From Larkinella humicola (GTDB taxonomy: Bacteria; Bacteroidota; Bacteroidia; Cytophagales; Spirosomataceae): a stretch of DNA of 64,000 nt. Under the pieces are notes generated by a model. That model saw only the letters and a list, made by a program, of their open reading frames with translations, had not been told where the DNA came from and searched no databases. This document shows, in pieces, positions 1-9,101 of the stretch (positions within the stretch are counted from its first letter, which is position 1; every line of letters starts with the position of its first letter). The translations under genes and the position numbers were made by a program. The stretch lies in NCBI RefSeq assembly GCF_008727875.1, contig NZ_VTWS01000011.1:124001-188000 (forward strand), written 5' to 3'.

Positions 1-1935
1 AGTGCCTACGAAACCTGCAAAGCCCAAATTGAAAAAGAGTACCGGGATAAAAAAGAGAAAGAGGATCGCGAAGCCGCCGAGAAACAGCAGAAACTGCTCA
101 TCAGTCTGATCGCCGATGAACACGAGCGGAAACTGGCCGAGCTGACCTTCCAGGCCACCCAGGCCCGGGCCGAAGTCGAACTTACCATCACCGATGGAAA
201 AAAGAGGGCCGACGCGCTCGACCAGATTAACAAGAAACTGTCGGCGGATATTCAGAAAGAAAACGAGGACCACCGCCAGCAGGAGCTGAAACGTAACCAG
301 GAGAAGCGCGACAAGGAACTGGCCGCCGAAAAACAACTGTTCGATCTGCAGTTTCAGGCCGCCGTTGCCAATGCCGAGCTGTACCTGAATCTGGCCAAGA
401 ATAACGCCCAGGCCATCTACGACGCCAAAAAACAGCGGCTCGATGCCGAATACCAGTACAACCGTCAGAAGCTGCAGAACGAAGCCGCCGAAGAAAAGGC
501 CAAGAACGCCGAGCTGATCGCCGATCACGACAAACTTGCGGCCGCCGACAAAGCCATCGACGACCGGCTGAAAGCCCAGCTTACGGCCAACGACCAGAAG
601 TACGAAGCCGACAAAACGACGCTGACCCAGGAACGCACCGCCCAGCGGCTGGCCAACCAGCAGCAGTTTTTCAATGCGGTGGATGGCCTGATGAAAGGCG
701 ACTATACGTCGTTCATGACCCTTTTGAATCAGAAACTCGCCAACGAGCAGGCCAGGAACCAGAAAGCCCTGCAGGACTTCACCGCCAAAGGCCAGGAAAC
801 CCTGCAGGTGGCCGGCCAGGCCGTGGCGTCTCTCCAGCAGCTCAACCAGAAATACCTCGACAGCCAGCTCAAAAAGATCGAGAAAGAGAAGGAATCCCAG
901 CTCAAATCGTGGAAGGACCAGTACGACAAAGGCAAGATCTCCAAGGAGCAGTACGAGAAAACCATTGCCAAGATCAACGCCGATGCGGCTGAGAAAGAGA
1001 AGAACGAAAAGGTCAAAGCCTGGAAACGGGATCAGGCCATGCAGATTGCCATGGCGCTGATCAATGCCGCGATGGCGGCTCTCAAATCGCTGGCGACGAT
1101 GGGTTTCCCGCTGGGGCTGATCGGTGTGGCGGCCCCGGCGGCTATGGGGGCTATCCAGATCGGGATCATCAAATCCCAGAAACCGCCTTCCTTCGCCCAG
1201 GGTGGCTATTTACGCAACGGCGGGGTGCCGAACGGACCCGGCCACGGAAGTGCCTACGGCCAATCGGGCATTGCGCTGGTCCGGCGCGATTCGGGTCAGG
1301 AGGTCGGCGAAATGGAAGGGGGTGAACCCATCATGATTCTGTCACGTAACACCTACCGCAACAACCGGCCCATCATCGACAAACTGCTCAACTCCTCGCT
1401 GCACCGCAACGGCGCACCCATCATGGCCCGAAACGGTGCCTTGTATACCGATGGCGGAGATTACCGCTCCTACCTGGAGCCGCTACAAGGCGGGCGTAAG
1501 TATCTGTTTGGGTCGAAAAAAGCCAAGAAAGCCGCCAAAGAAGCCGAAGAAGAGGCCAAACGAATGGCGGCCGAAGCCGAAGCGGAAAGTGCCAGCTATG
1601 ATACGGGCGGTTACGATGCAGGGGACTACGGTGATTACGGCGGAGGTGGCGATTTGGAAGGCGTCGATGGCGATGCGGCCGGAGCGGTCTCGATGACCAA
1701 CGCCGAGATTGGCAAGTCCCAGCAGATGATGACGGCCATCGCCCAAAACACGGAAGAAACCGTCGAGATGCTGTCATCCACCAACGCCACCCTGGTCGGT
1801 CTTGCCAACCAGTTGAGCACGGCCAACGGCTACCTCGACCGCATTGCCGCCAAAGAACTCAGCGTCAGCGTGCACAACGTGGTCAACGTCATGAATGCCA
1901 TCAACGTAGTCAATAACGACAGCAACCTGAAATAA
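1..1935 (+). CDS. Phage tail tape-measure-like protein, C-terminal part (5' end outside window)
   Basis: The frame is open from base 1 to a TAA at 1933-1935, so 644 residues of a longer protein are present and the start lies to the left. Residues 1 to about 345 are highly charged and rich in Lys, Glu, Ala and Gln, typical of a long coiled coil. Residues about 347-390 are hydrophobic and Ala/Gly/Ile-rich (MALINAAMAALKSL, then GLIGVAAPAAMGAIQIG). A Gly-rich stretch with FAQGGYLRNGG follows, a style common at the C-termini of Bacteroidota phage tape-measure proteins. The tail holds Ala/Glu/Lys repeats and Gly/Tyr/Asp repeats. Tape-measure proteins set phage tail length and are ejected on infection. 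The next gene starts at the stop codon, as in a packed phage operon. The role is inferred from architecture; a different coiled-coil prophage structural protein is possible. Confidence 0.7.
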   Translation, partial: SAYETCKAQIEKEYRDKKEKEDREAAEKQQKLLISLIADEHERKLAELTFQATQARAEVELTITDGKKRADALDQINKKLSADIQKENEDHRQQELKRNQEKRDKELAAEKQLFDLQFQAAVANAELYLNLAKNNAQAIYDAKKQRLDAEYQYNRQKLQNEAAEEKAKNAELIADHDKLAAADKAIDDRLKAQLTANDQKYEADKTTLTQERTAQRLANQQQFFNAVDGLMKGDYTSFMTLLNQKLANEQARNQKALQDFTAKGQETLQVAGQAVASLQQLNQKYLDSQLKKIEKEKESQLKSWKDQYDKGKISKEQYEKTIAKINADAAEKEKNEKVKAWKRDQAMQIAMALINAAMAALKSLATMGFPLGLIGVAAPAAMGAIQIGIIKSQKPPSFAQGGYLRNGGVPNGPGHGSAYGQSGIALVRRDSGQEVGEMEGGEPIMILSRNTYRNNRPIIDKLLNSSLHRNGAPIMARNGALYTDGGDYRSYLEPLQGGRKYLFGSKKAKKAAKEAEEEAKRMAAEAEAESASYDTGGYDAGDYGDYGGGGDLEGVDGDAAGAVSMTNAEIGKSQQMMTAIAQNTEETVEMLSSTNATLVGLANQLSTANGYLDRIAAKELSVSVHNVVNVMNAINVVNNDSNLK

Positions 1936-3343
1936 TGTTAGACATTCGCATCGAAGGCGTGTCGGTCGACCGCAAACCCGGCATGGTGCTGACGCTGGAG
2001 CAATTCAGCCCCTTTTTGATTTTTCGACCGTGCAGGGCAGTCGCATCTATGATTTCCAGTTGCCCAGCACCCCCACCAACCGGCGGGTGCTGGGGCACCT
2101 GCACAACCCGCAGGTGGAAAGCAGTAAACGGCGCTGGTACTGCGAGAAGTACCATAACAGCACCATCGTCGAGCAGGGCTACGTCAAAATTCGGGAAACC
2201 ACCCCCGATTACAGTCTGTATTTCACCCAGAACCTGGGCGATATTTTCGGCGATTACCAACTAATCCCGCTTTCGCAGCTCACCGCACTGGGCAGCGAAC
2301 CGGTTCCGGCATCGCCGGTCGCCAGCGTCGATCCGCTGGTGGACCGGTATTGCTTTCCCACCCTTCATAACCCGGCCTTCTACGGCAACCAGGTCGTGGG
2401 CGGTTTTACCGGCAAAGTCAATGAGCAGGAAGCAGGGCTTTATAAAACGACCGCTCGCGTGCCGATGTTCTTCGTGCACCAGATCCTGAAACGCTACGGG
2501 GAACTGACGGGCTGGCGGTTTGAGGGGGCCTTCATGGATAGCCCCGCCATGCAGCGGCTGGTGTTTTACAACCTGTACCCGCTCGATGAGCAGACCACGC
2601 TCACCTACAGTAATCATTTGCCGGAAATTACGATGGGCGGACTCTTGATCGAACTGCGGAAACTCTTCAACCTGTGGCTGGATTTCAACGTGCGTCGAAA
2701 GATCTGCACGATTGACTTTGTCGATGACGTGCTGGCGCAGCCCACGCTCACCAACTGGAGCTACAAAACCGGCCCGGCCCACCTGCGCATTCCCGACCAG
2801 CACGGAAGGCTGGAGCTGAGCTACGAGATCGACGGCAATGATGCAACCATGAAACCCATTCCAGCGGTAATGGACAAGTACCAGACGCCGGAGAACGACG
2901 AGAAAGCGGGCGGGGTGCTGTTGCCCGTCAAGTCACGGTTTTCCACGCTGCTGACTGACCCAGCCACAGGCCTGGCCACCACCAGCCAGACCGGGTTTAG
3001 TGTCCTGAACAAAGACAGCAAACCGGTTCTGAGCAACCGGCTGTTGTTCTACAACGGTCTGGTGGCCGGGGTGCCCACGGCCACCAATGCCTACGCGGGC
3101 CAGACCCTGCTGTGGTCGGGGGCGGGCAACCTGGTGGACACCCACTGGCGCCGGTTCGAGCGTTTCAAGGGCCGCACCTTCCCGATCCGGCGGAATCTGT
3201 ATCTGTCGGCGGCCGATCTGGCCCGCTTCACCCTGCGCCAGAAGGTCCACATCCAGGGCGTCGATTACCTGATCAGCTCCCTGAAAACCGCCCTGGGTGA
3301 TGATCCGATCCTGATCTGCGAAGCGGAGCTGTGGCGGGTTTAG
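1935..3343 (+). CDS. Prophage tail-associated protein, frameshifted near its N-terminus
   Basis: The ATG at 1935 overlaps the upstream stop. The frame runs about 27 residues (MLDIRIEGVSVDRKPG onward) before sequence that makes sense only in the -1 frame (DFSTVQGSRIYDFQLP onward, to the stop at 3341-3343). The switch maps to a run of five T at 2013-2017; one extra T would restore a single reading frame of about 468 residues. If the two parts are separate, a GTG at 2030 gives a 437-residue protein. The body is beta-rich with no recognised catalytic motif. Position directly behind the tape-measure gene suggests a distal-tail or baseplate protein; this is inferred from gene order only. A real mutation, a homopolymer sequencing error and ribosomal slippage are all possible. 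The stop overlaps the convergent integrase stop by four bases. Confidence 0.6.
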
Positions 3344-4545
3344 ATGGTCGGAAACTCGTTGAGCTTTTCGGGTCGGATGACCAGGCCCAGCTTGCGCAGA
3401 TAGCGATCGGTTTGGTTGATCGTGGAATGGCCGCACTGCTCCTGGATCAGCTTCATGTCCAGGGTGGCACTCCAGAGCGCAATGACCCCGGTCGGTTTCC
3501 AGGAATAGATATCGTAATCCTTGCCGAATAAACCCAGTTTCTTCAGGTGCCGGACGTGGCGGTTGTAATAGCTATTCTGGCCCGGCGGGGTGGGTCCCGG
3601 AACCACCTTGAAATTATCCGGATGATTGGGGTTGTCCGAATTACTGGCGTTGCTGAACACGAAGTAGTCCGGCGGATATTTCCGTAAACCGAGACGAATG
3701 ATTTCGGCCTCAAGGGCCGGGGAAAGAAAAGGGTACCGAAACCGGTTCGTTTTTCCCCGTTTTGCCGTAATCCGGATGCTGGTTGGCATCAAGTCTTTCA
3801 CCTGGAGCAAGCGAATCTCCTGCCCCGGCCGGGCGAAGGTGTAGTAAATAAACTGGCAGAAAAGCCACAACTGCTCGTCGCCCCGCTCCAGAATCGATTC
3901 CTTCAATTCACGGATCTGCTCCGGGGTAAAGGGCAAGTGATCCTCCGATTCCTCCAGGGAGTCTTTTCGGATCTTTGCCGCCGGATTCTTCTCGATCACT
4001 TCCCGCTCGACGTACATCTCAAAAAACGAGTGCATAAAACCCAGGATGTTATTGCGGGTCTTGCCCGCCAGCCTGACCTGGTCCATGAACGCCAAAACGA
4101 CGGGTTTGGTGATCTGGCGTAACTGCACCTGGGCATTCCCCCGTTCCTTGAAAAACGCCAGGAAATGGTTGCTGTAATTGGTGTACAGGATCGCCGTACT
4201 GTCGGCAATATCGCGTTTGGTTTGAAAGAAGTAGGCCACCGCCTGGGTCAGCGTCAGGTTTTTACTGAGGGTAACGTCGGAGGCCGCGGGTTGGGGACTC
4301 GGTTTGGGGGTGCCGACATAGGCCCCGCTTTGTAGTTCTTTGCTTACCCAAGCAATTATTTCCGACGCATCCTGCTCGCGTTCGGCGTCGGTACGCCCTT
4401 CGACCGAAACGCGCTTGCGAACGAGCTTCTGGGTATCCACATTCCAGACGTAGTACAGGATATACCAGACATTGGTGGTTTTGATCAACCGGGGGAGTTT
4501 GTAGGGGTAGGGACTACGGTTCGAATTTTGGGTTCTTTTTGTCAC
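3340..4545 (-). CDS. Tyrosine recombinase (prophage integrase)
   Basis: The 401-residue protein has the layout of Bacteroidota phage integrases: an N-terminal arm-type domain (about 20-75), a SAM-like core-binding domain (about 97-195, TLTQAVAYFFQTKRD) and a C-terminal catalytic domain. Visible catalytic positions are Arg239 (TFARPGQEIRLLQ), a Lys near 262-265, His373 (QCGHSTI) and the Tyr382 nucleophile (TDRYLRKLG). The usual HxxR box is replaced by YSWK (347-350), a variant of the YSFKHT form I associate with this integrase clade. The gene lies between the tail gene and tRNA-Pro, transcribed towards the phage genes, as expected for an integrase at one end of an element. The most likely role is site-specific integration and excision at the adjacent tRNA. 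Confidence 0.88.
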   Translation of the reverse strand: MTKRTQNSNRSPYPYKLPRLIKTTNVWYILYYVWNVDTQKLVRKRVSVEGRTDAEREQDASEIIAWVSKELQSGAYVGTPKPSPQPAASDVTLSKNLTLTQAVAYFFQTKRDIADSTAILYTNYSNHFLAFFKERGNAQVQLRQITKPVVLAFMDQVRLAGKTRNNILGFMHSFFEMYVEREVIEKNPAAKIRKDSLEESEDHLPFTPEQIRELKESILERGDEQLWLFCQFIYYTFARPGQEIRLLQVKDLMPTSIRITAKRGKTNRFRYPFLSPALEAEIIRLGLRKYPPDYFVFSNASNSDNPNHPDNFKVVPGPTPPGQNSYYNRHVRHLKKLGLFGKDYDIYSWKPTGVIALWSATLDMKLIQEQCGHSTINQTDRYLRKLGLVIRPEKLNEFPTI

Positions 4546-4585
4546 AATTCACTCTTGGAAAAGTACAATTACGGGCAGTTGTTAC

Positions 4586-4623
4586 AAAAAAAACCGCCCA
4601 AATCGTTAAATTTAGGCGGTTTT
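4586..4623 (-). terminator. Intrinsic terminator of the tRNA-Pro transcript
   Basis: A 9-bp perfect stem (4590-4598 with 4615-4623, aaaaccgcc/ggcggtttt) is followed on the minus strand by a run of eight T (complement of 4586-4593). It lies six bases beyond the tRNA-Pro 3' end and about 40 bases before the integrase start, so it insulates the integrase from tRNA transcription. Confidence 0.75.
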
Positions 4624-4628
4624 TAGCG

Positions 4629-4702
4629 TCGGGGTGGCAGGATTCGAACCTACGACCTCCTGGTCCCAAACCAGGCGCGATACCGGGCTACGCTACACCC
4701 CG
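4629..4702 (-). tRNA. tRNA-Pro (anticodon TGG)
   Basis: The minus strand folds as a 74-nt cloverleaf: acceptor CGGGGTG with CACCCCG, an A discriminator at 4629, anticodon stem-loop CTGGTTTGGGACCAG with anticodon TGG, and a T-loop reading GGTTCGAATCC. CCA is not encoded. The 3' end points to the integrase and phage genes, so the 3' half is a natural candidate attachment site. A TACCTTTG box lies 17 bases upstream. Confidence 0.95.
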
Positions 4703-4718
4703 ATTACTTTCGAGAGCA

Positions 4719-4726
4719 CAAAGGTA
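4719..4726 (-). promoter_or_regulatory. -7 box (TACCTTTG) for tRNA-Pro
   Basis: On the minus strand this is a perfect TAnnTTTG, the Bacteroidota -7 consensus, 16 bases upstream of the mature tRNA 5' end. No clear TTG -33 element is visible at 19-23 bp. Confidence 0.6.
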
Positions 4727-4785
4727 CGATTTTAATTCGGAAAAGAAAATCGGGGCCTCTAAAATCCCTTCTATTTAAATTCTGG

Positions 4786-4872
4786 CGGAGAGAGAGGGAT
4801 TCGAACCCTCGGTACCGTTGCCAGTACGACAGTTTAGCAAACTGTTCCTTTCGGCCACTCAGGCATCTCTCC
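4786..4872 (-). tRNA. tRNA-Ser (anticodon GCT)
   Basis: The minus strand gives an 87-nt class II tRNA: acceptor GGAGAGA with TCTCTCC, G discriminator at 4786, anticodon stem-loop ACAGTTTGCTAAACTGT with anticodon GCT, and a long variable arm typical of serine tRNAs. It is co-oriented with tRNA-Pro, and each has its own -7 box. Confidence 0.95.
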
Positions 4873-4910
4873 AGAACAATCCCAAAGCCGCTTTGGCGTC
4901 ATTGGGGTCA

Positions 4911-4942
4911 CAAATATAGAGGTATTCCCACCGTTTCGCCAA
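4911..4942 (-). promoter_or_regulatory. Complete Bacteroidota-type promoter for tRNA-Ser
   Basis: On the minus strand a TTG (4942-4940) is followed by 21 bases and a perfect -7 box TATATTTG (4918-4911). The expected start is about 4905, some 33 bases upstream of the mature tRNA. This is the most complete housekeeping promoter in the window and supports the taxonomic reading. Confidence 0.75.
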
Positions 4943-5078
4943 GATTTCAGCCAAAAAAGTTTCGCAGCAATTTGTGATCTCCGGTAGCGCATCCGGTCAT
5001 TTCCTCCTAATTTCGCAGCTTCACGGAGTCAATCCAACGGCCTACAGTTCGTTGATGTCCTGATCCTTTGCGAATTGC

Positions 5079-6041
5079 ATGAACTGGAATCACAGCCTGA
5101 CCCAAACCGAATACCTCTTCATAGCCGTCTTCGTGCTGCTCTATGGCTATTATTTTTTTCGAACCTTTCGGGTTGCGCGCTTGCTGGGCAGCACCGCCTG
5201 GGCCACCATTCCGAAGTTTTTTCTGCGAACCGGCTACTTCATCCTCCTGCTGATTGCGTTGCTCGGCCCCTCTTTCGGGGTCGTTGAAAAAGAACTGGTT
5301 TCAGAAGGAAAAGATATTTACATCGCCGTCGATCTTTCCAAATCAATGGACGCGACCGACATTCCGCCCACACGGCTGGAAAAAGTAAAGTATGAACTGA
5401 AACGGCTGGTCGATGCGCTGCCCGGCAACCGGTTTGGCCTGCTGGTTTTCTCCACGGAAGCCTACGTTCATGCCCCGCTCACGTCGGATCAGGGGGCACT
5501 GACGCTGTTCATTCAATCTCTCAATACCAAGCTCGTCCCCGAATCCGGCACCAACCTGTGTTCCGCCGTGGAACTGGCCCTGCGGAAACAACTGGCCGAA
5601 ACCTCGGATCTGACCCAAACCAAAGTATTAATTCTGCTGACGGACGGCGAAGATTTTGGGGAATGTGACCCGGCCCTGGCCGGTCAACTGCGGAGATACG
5701 GTATTGCGCCTTTTGTCGTTGGCGTCGGTACCGAAAACGGCAGCACCATTCCGACGCCTAAAGGAAACCTGCGCGACAAAGACGGCAAGGTTGTGCAAAC
5801 CCGCCTGAATCGCAGCTATTTACGGCAGTTTGTGAAGGAAACCCGCGGCTCATACCTAGAACTGGCGTCGTCGTCCGGCGACCTGACTCCCCTCATTTCG
5901 GCCATCCAGACGATGGAAAACCGGCTGGTCGACCAGCGCAAACTGGAGGTGACGACCAATAAATACTATTACTTTCTGGTCGTGGCGCTGGTTCTGATCG
6001 CCATCGACATCCTGGTGACGGTTCGAACGTTTAAGCTGTAA
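5079..6041 (+). CDS. VWA-domain membrane protein of the BatA/BatB family
   Basis: The 320-residue protein has two N-terminal membrane segments (about 13-29 and 52-68), a von Willebrand A domain facing the periplasm (about 78-275) and a C-terminal membrane segment (about 296-314). The MIDAS metal site is intact: DLSKS at 85-89, a Thr near 135 (APLTSD) and DGED at 189-192. This is the BatB-like layout of the Bacteroides aerotolerance (bat) cluster. The next gene encodes a BatC-like TPR protein, which strengthens the family call. In other species the operon also carries an AAA+ MoxR ATPase and more bat genes, which are absent here, so this looks like a reduced or split cluster. The exact role of Bat proteins in envelope stress is not settled. 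Confidence 0.82.
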   Translation: MNWNHSLTQTEYLFIAVFVLLYGYYFFRTFRVARLLGSTAWATIPKFFLRTGYFILLLIALLGPSFGVVEKELVSEGKDIYIAVDLSKSMDATDIPPTRLEKVKYELKRLVDALPGNRFGLLVFSTEAYVHAPLTSDQGALTLFIQSLNTKLVPESGTNLCSAVELALRKQLAETSDLTQTKVLILLTDGEDFGECDPALAGQLRRYGIAPFVVGVGTENGSTIPTPKGNLRDKDGKVVQTRLNRSYLRQFVKETRGSYLELASSSGDLTPLISAIQTMENRLVDQRKLEVTTNKYYYFLVVALVLIAIDILVTVRTFKL

Positions 6042-6069
6042 ACCCGTTCCAGTTGTCCAAAAGAGTTCG

Positions 6070-6077
6070 TATTTTTG
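6070..6077 (+). promoter_or_regulatory. -7 box (TATTTTTG) before the TPR gene
   Basis: A perfect TAnnTTTG lies 20 bases before the ATG at 6098. It supports that ATG rather than the in-frame TTG at 6053, which would place the box inside the coding region. A TTG at 6053-6055 is only 14 bp upstream of the box, a short spacing. Confidence 0.45.
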
Positions 6078-6097
6078 CGAACGTTTCAAGCCCAAAC

Positions 6098-6805
6098 ATG
6101 ACCTACCTGATTTTATCGGTTTTGCTCTGGTTGTACGACAATCGTTCTTTCGATAAGATTTCGCATGATAACATCGCGCGGATTGAAGGGCTACGGGCCT
6201 ACCAGGCCGGTAATTACAAACGGGCTACCGAGCAATACGTCGCCCTGGTCAACTCGGCGCTATTTGTGGAGCCATCGGCCCGGCTGAATCTGGCTCACTC
6301 CTATTTTCAACTCCGGCAATACGCCCAGGCCCAGAAACATTACCGGTTGGTGGCGCAGGTCAGCCAACCCGACCTGGCCGCGGCTGCCGAAATCCAACTG
6401 GGTGTTATTGCGGTTTTGCAAGGCGATTCAACCGCTGCGCTGACCTTGTTCCGGAAAGCACTGAATACGGTTCCGGCCCTTGAGCCCGCCCAGTTTAACT
6501 ATGAACTGATCAAAAAAACCTACTCCGGCAAGCCCATTCCCAATAGCGCTCAGCGACCTAAACCCAAACCGCGTCAATCACAGCAGGAAACGGAAACGGC
6601 GCTGGAACGGGGAAAAGAAAGTGGTACGGAAGTGGAACAGGGGGATACTAAAAACGAGTTGTTGCGTCGGCTTCGGTCGCTGAATCTGTCGGAAGAACAG
6701 GCTTTGTCGATTCTGAATTCCATGCAGGCCAATGAAGTGCAGTACATCCACCAGCGAAAACAAACGGCCAAAACGAAAGACCGGCTTACATTCAACACCT
6801 ATTAG
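6098..6805 (+). CDS. TPR protein, BatC-like
   Basis: From the ATG at 6098 the product has 235 residues. It opens with a hydrophobic segment (MTYLILSVLLWLY), followed by TPR-like helices (about 25-130; IEGLRAYQAGNYKRATEQYVALV and QLRQYAQAQKHYRLVAQV are typical half-repeats). A Gln/Lys/Glu-rich linker and a short C-terminal region follow (LLRRLRSLNLSEEQALSILNSM). This C-terminal motif is common in BatC-type proteins, where it packs near the end of the TPR array. It lies 56 bases behind the VWA gene, so the two proteins probably act together at the inner membrane, with the TPR part in the periplasm. Function beyond the Bat association is unknown. An in-frame TTG at 6053 would add 15 residues but is less likely. 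Confidence 0.75.
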   Translation: MTYLILSVLLWLYDNRSFDKISHDNIARIEGLRAYQAGNYKRATEQYVALVNSALFVEPSARLNLAHSYFQLRQYAQAQKHYRLVAQVSQPDLAAAAEIQLGVIAVLQGDSTAALTLFRKALNTVPALEPAQFNYELIKKTYSGKPIPNSAQRPKPKPRQSQQETETALERGKESGTEVEQGDTKNELLRRLRSLNLSEEQALSILNSMQANEVQYIHQRKQTAKTKDRLTFNTY

Positions 6806-6829
6806 ATCGCCCAGACAAACCCATTGACT

Positions 6830-8005
6830 ATGAATGATGTAGTGATTGTCTCGGCTGTCCGCACGCCGATTGGTAGCTTTGGAGGAACGTTGGCTCCCCT
6901 GACGGCTACCGAACTGGGTGCGATGGCGATCCGGGCGGCATACCAGCGAGCCGGACTTCTTCCCGATCTGGTGGAAGAAGTCATTATGGGGAACGTCGTG
7001 TCGGCCAATCTGGGGCAGGCCCCGGCGCGGCAGGCGGCTTTGAAAGCCGGTTTGCCCGTAACCGTCCGCTGCACGACGGTCAATAAAGTGTGTGCGTCGG
7101 GAACAAAAGCCATCATGATAGCGGCTCAAACCATTCAACTGGGCCAGGCCGACGTCATCATTGCCGGTGGTATGGAAAGCATGTCGAATGCGCCTTATTA
7201 CATCCCGAAAGCGCGGTTTGGGTATAAATATGGCGACGGGCAGTTGATCGACGGGCTGGCAAAAGACGGCTTGGTCGATCCGTTTGACCAAAATGCCATG
7301 GGCGTTTTTGCCGATCAAACCGCCATCAAATACAACATCAGTCGCGAAACCCAGGACGCGTTTGCGATTCAGTCATACCAGCGGGCGGCAGAAGCCACGA
7401 AAAATGGTAGTTTTGGAGCCGAAATCATCCCGGTTGACGTTCCGACCAACAAAGGCAACCTGACAGTGAGCGAAGATGAGGAATATAAAAACGTATTTTT
7501 TGATAAAATTCCGAAGCTGAAACCGGCATTTTCGCCCGACGGTACCGTCACGGCGGCCAACGCATCGACCATCAACGACGGAGCATCGGCCCTAGTGTTG
7601 ATGAGTCTGAAAAAGGCGGAGGAACTGGGACTGAAACCCATCGCCCGCATTCTCGGCTATGCCGATGCCGAACAGGAACCGGCCCTGTTTACGACCTCCC
7701 CCACGCTGGCCATTCCGGCTGCTTTGAAACGGGCGGGGGTAAAACCGGAAGACGTTGACTATTACGAAATTAATGAAGCGTTTTCAGTCGTGGCCCTGGC
7801 GTGCAGCCAGATTCTGGAAATACCGCAGGCAAAACTGAATGTCAACGGCGGGGCGGTTTCACTGGGGCATCCGCTGGGCGCGTCTGGTGCGCGAATCGTA
7901 ACGACCCTGGCTAATGTCTTGCAACAACGAAATGGTCACATTGGAGCCGTTGGCATTTGCAACGGTGGCGGGGGCGCGTCGGCGCTGGTGATTGAGAAAA
8001 TATAA
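6830..8005 (+). CDS. Acetyl-CoA C-acetyltransferase (thiolase)
   Basis: The 391-residue protein matches the usual thiolase length. The nucleophilic cysteine is Cys88 ([10 protein letters not shown]), the general base is His347 ([15 protein letters not shown]) and the second active-site cysteine is Cys377 ([11 protein letters not shown]). It condenses two acetyl-CoA to acetoacetyl-CoA, or cleaves 3-ketoacyl-CoA, in the cytoplasm. The motifs do not separate biosynthetic from degradative use; no beta-oxidation or polyhydroxybutyrate genes are adjacent. The ATG at 6830 is preferred to a TTG two codons upstream because [15 protein letters not shown] is the normal thiolase start. It begins 24 bases after the TPR gene and is followed by a 33-bp-arm palindrome that probably ends the transcript. 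Confidence 0.93.
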   Translation: MNDVVIVSAVRTPIGSFGGTLAPLTATELGAMAIRAAYQRAGLLPDLVEEVIMGNVVSANLGQAPARQAALKAGLPVTVRCTTVNKVCASGTKAIMIAAQTIQLGQADVIIAGGMESMSNAPYYIPKARFGYKYGDGQLIDGLAKDGLVDPFDQNAMGVFADQTAIKYNISRETQDAFAIQSYQRAAEATKNGSFGAEIIPVDVPTNKGNLTVSEDEEYKNVFFDKIPKLKPAFSPDGTVTAANASTINDGASALVLMSLKKAEELGLKPIARILGYADAEQEPALFTTSPTLAIPAALKRAGVKPEDVDYYEINEAFSVVALACSQILEIPQAKLNVNGGAVSLGHPLGASGARIVTTLANVLQQRNGHIGAVGICNGGGGASALVIEKI

Positions 8006-8016
8006 TTTTAAATGTA

Positions 8017-8099
8017 AAATGTAAAATGAGGAATGATAAATGTAAAAGTTAGAAATCGAGACCCGCACTTTTACATTTATCATTCCTCATTTTACATTT
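8017..8099. repeat. Long perfect palindrome A (33-bp arms)
   Basis: The arms at 8017-8049 and 8067-8099 are perfect reverse complements with a 17-nt loop. They are built of quasi-tandem words (aatgtaaaatg, gataaatgtaaaagt). The element starts 12 bases after the thiolase stop and ends 21 bases before the purC ATG. TATAATT occurs at 8001-8007 and again at 8099-8105, flanking the palindrome, possibly by chance. It shares the words gtaaaagt/acttttac at the loop with palindrome E near 30.05 kb. It could act as a terminator or a leader hairpin. Confidence 0.85.
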
Positions 8100-8120
8100 A
8101 TAATTGTTTTGACTTCGAAA

Positions 8121-9080
8121 ATGAGTAATCCCAAGCAGGCGATAAAAGAAACCAATTTTAAGTTTGACGGACAAACCGGTTTCTACCGGGGTAAAGTTCG
8201 CGATGTGTACCATTTCGACGACCGCCTGATTATGGTGGCCAGCGACCGGATTTCGGCTTTCGATGTGGTGTTGCCCGTCCCGATTCCGTACAAAGGACAG
8301 GTGCTCAACCAGACAGCAGCCCATTTCCTGAAAGCCACCGCCGACATCGTCCCGAACTGGCTGCTGGACGTTCCCGACCCGAACGTGAGTGTGGGCCTGA
8401 AATGCCAGTCATATCCCGTCGAGATGGTGGTGCGGGGCTATCTGGCCGGTCATGCGTGGCGCGAATACCGCGCGGGAAAACGGACGCTCTGCGGAGTGGC
8501 GTTGCCCGACGGTCTGAAAGAAGCCGATCAACTTCCCGAGCCGATCATTACGCCCTCCACCAAAGCTCAGGAAGGACACGATGAGGACATTTCGCGGGAA
8601 GAGATTCTGGCTCAGGGCATTGTCCCCGAAAACGAATACGTTCAGCTTGAAAAATACGCCCTGGCCCTGTTTAATCGCGGCACCGAAATGGCCGCCGAAC
8701 GCGGGCTGATTCTGGTCGATACCAAGTACGAATTCGGGATGCTCGATGGGCAGATTTATTTGATCGACGAGATTCATACCCCGGATTCATCCCGGTATTT
8801 TTACGCGGATTCCTACGCCGAGAACCAGGAGAAAGGCATACAGCAGAAGCAGTTGTCGAAGGAGTTTGTCCGGGAATGGCTGATCGCCAACCAGTTCCAG
8901 GGCAAAGAAGGCCAGACGATTCCGGCGATGAGTGACGAATGGATCGACCAGATTTCCAATCGCTACATCGAACTCTACGAGACCGTGACCGGCCAGCCTT
9001 TTATCCGGTCGGAAACTGATAATATTTACGACCGCATTGAAGAAAATATCCGCCGTTCGCTAACTGTTACTTATTTTTGA
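8121..9080 (+). CDS. purC: Phosphoribosylaminoimidazole-succinocarboxamide synthase
   Basis: The 319-residue protein is SAICAR synthase, which joins CAIR and aspartate with ATP in purine synthesis. Family hallmarks are visible: the ATP-binding start [24 protein letters not shown], the long-form motif [17 protein letters not shown], and LVDTKYEFG near the centre. The length fits the longer form found in Bacteroidota and yeast rather than the 240-residue E. coli type. The ATG at 8121 ([13 protein letters not shown]) is preferred over a TTG at 8109, which sits closer to the palindrome. The gene is followed after 21 bases by a STAS protein, so the two may be cotranscribed. Confidence 0.95.
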   Translation: MSNPKQAIKETNFKFDGQTGFYRGKVRDVYHFDDRLIMVASDRISAFDVVLPVPIPYKGQVLNQTAAHFLKATADIVPNWLLDVPDPNVSVGLKCQSYPVEMVVRGYLAGHAWREYRAGKRTLCGVALPDGLKEADQLPEPIITPSTKAQEGHDEDISREEILAQGIVPENEYVQLEKYALALFNRGTEMAAERGLILVDTKYEFGMLDGQIYLIDEIHTPDSSRYFYADSYAENQEKGIQQKQLSKEFVREWLIANQFQGKEGQTIPAMSDEWIDQISNRYIELYETVTGQPFIRSETDNIYDRIEENIRRSLTVTYF

Positions 9081-9101
9081 AACGGACCAAGGTTATCCAC
9101 T

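Noticed and set aside
8109-8120. TTG start for purC
   Set aside because: It adds four residues and sits closer to the palindrome; the ATG at 8121 gives a normal N-terminus.
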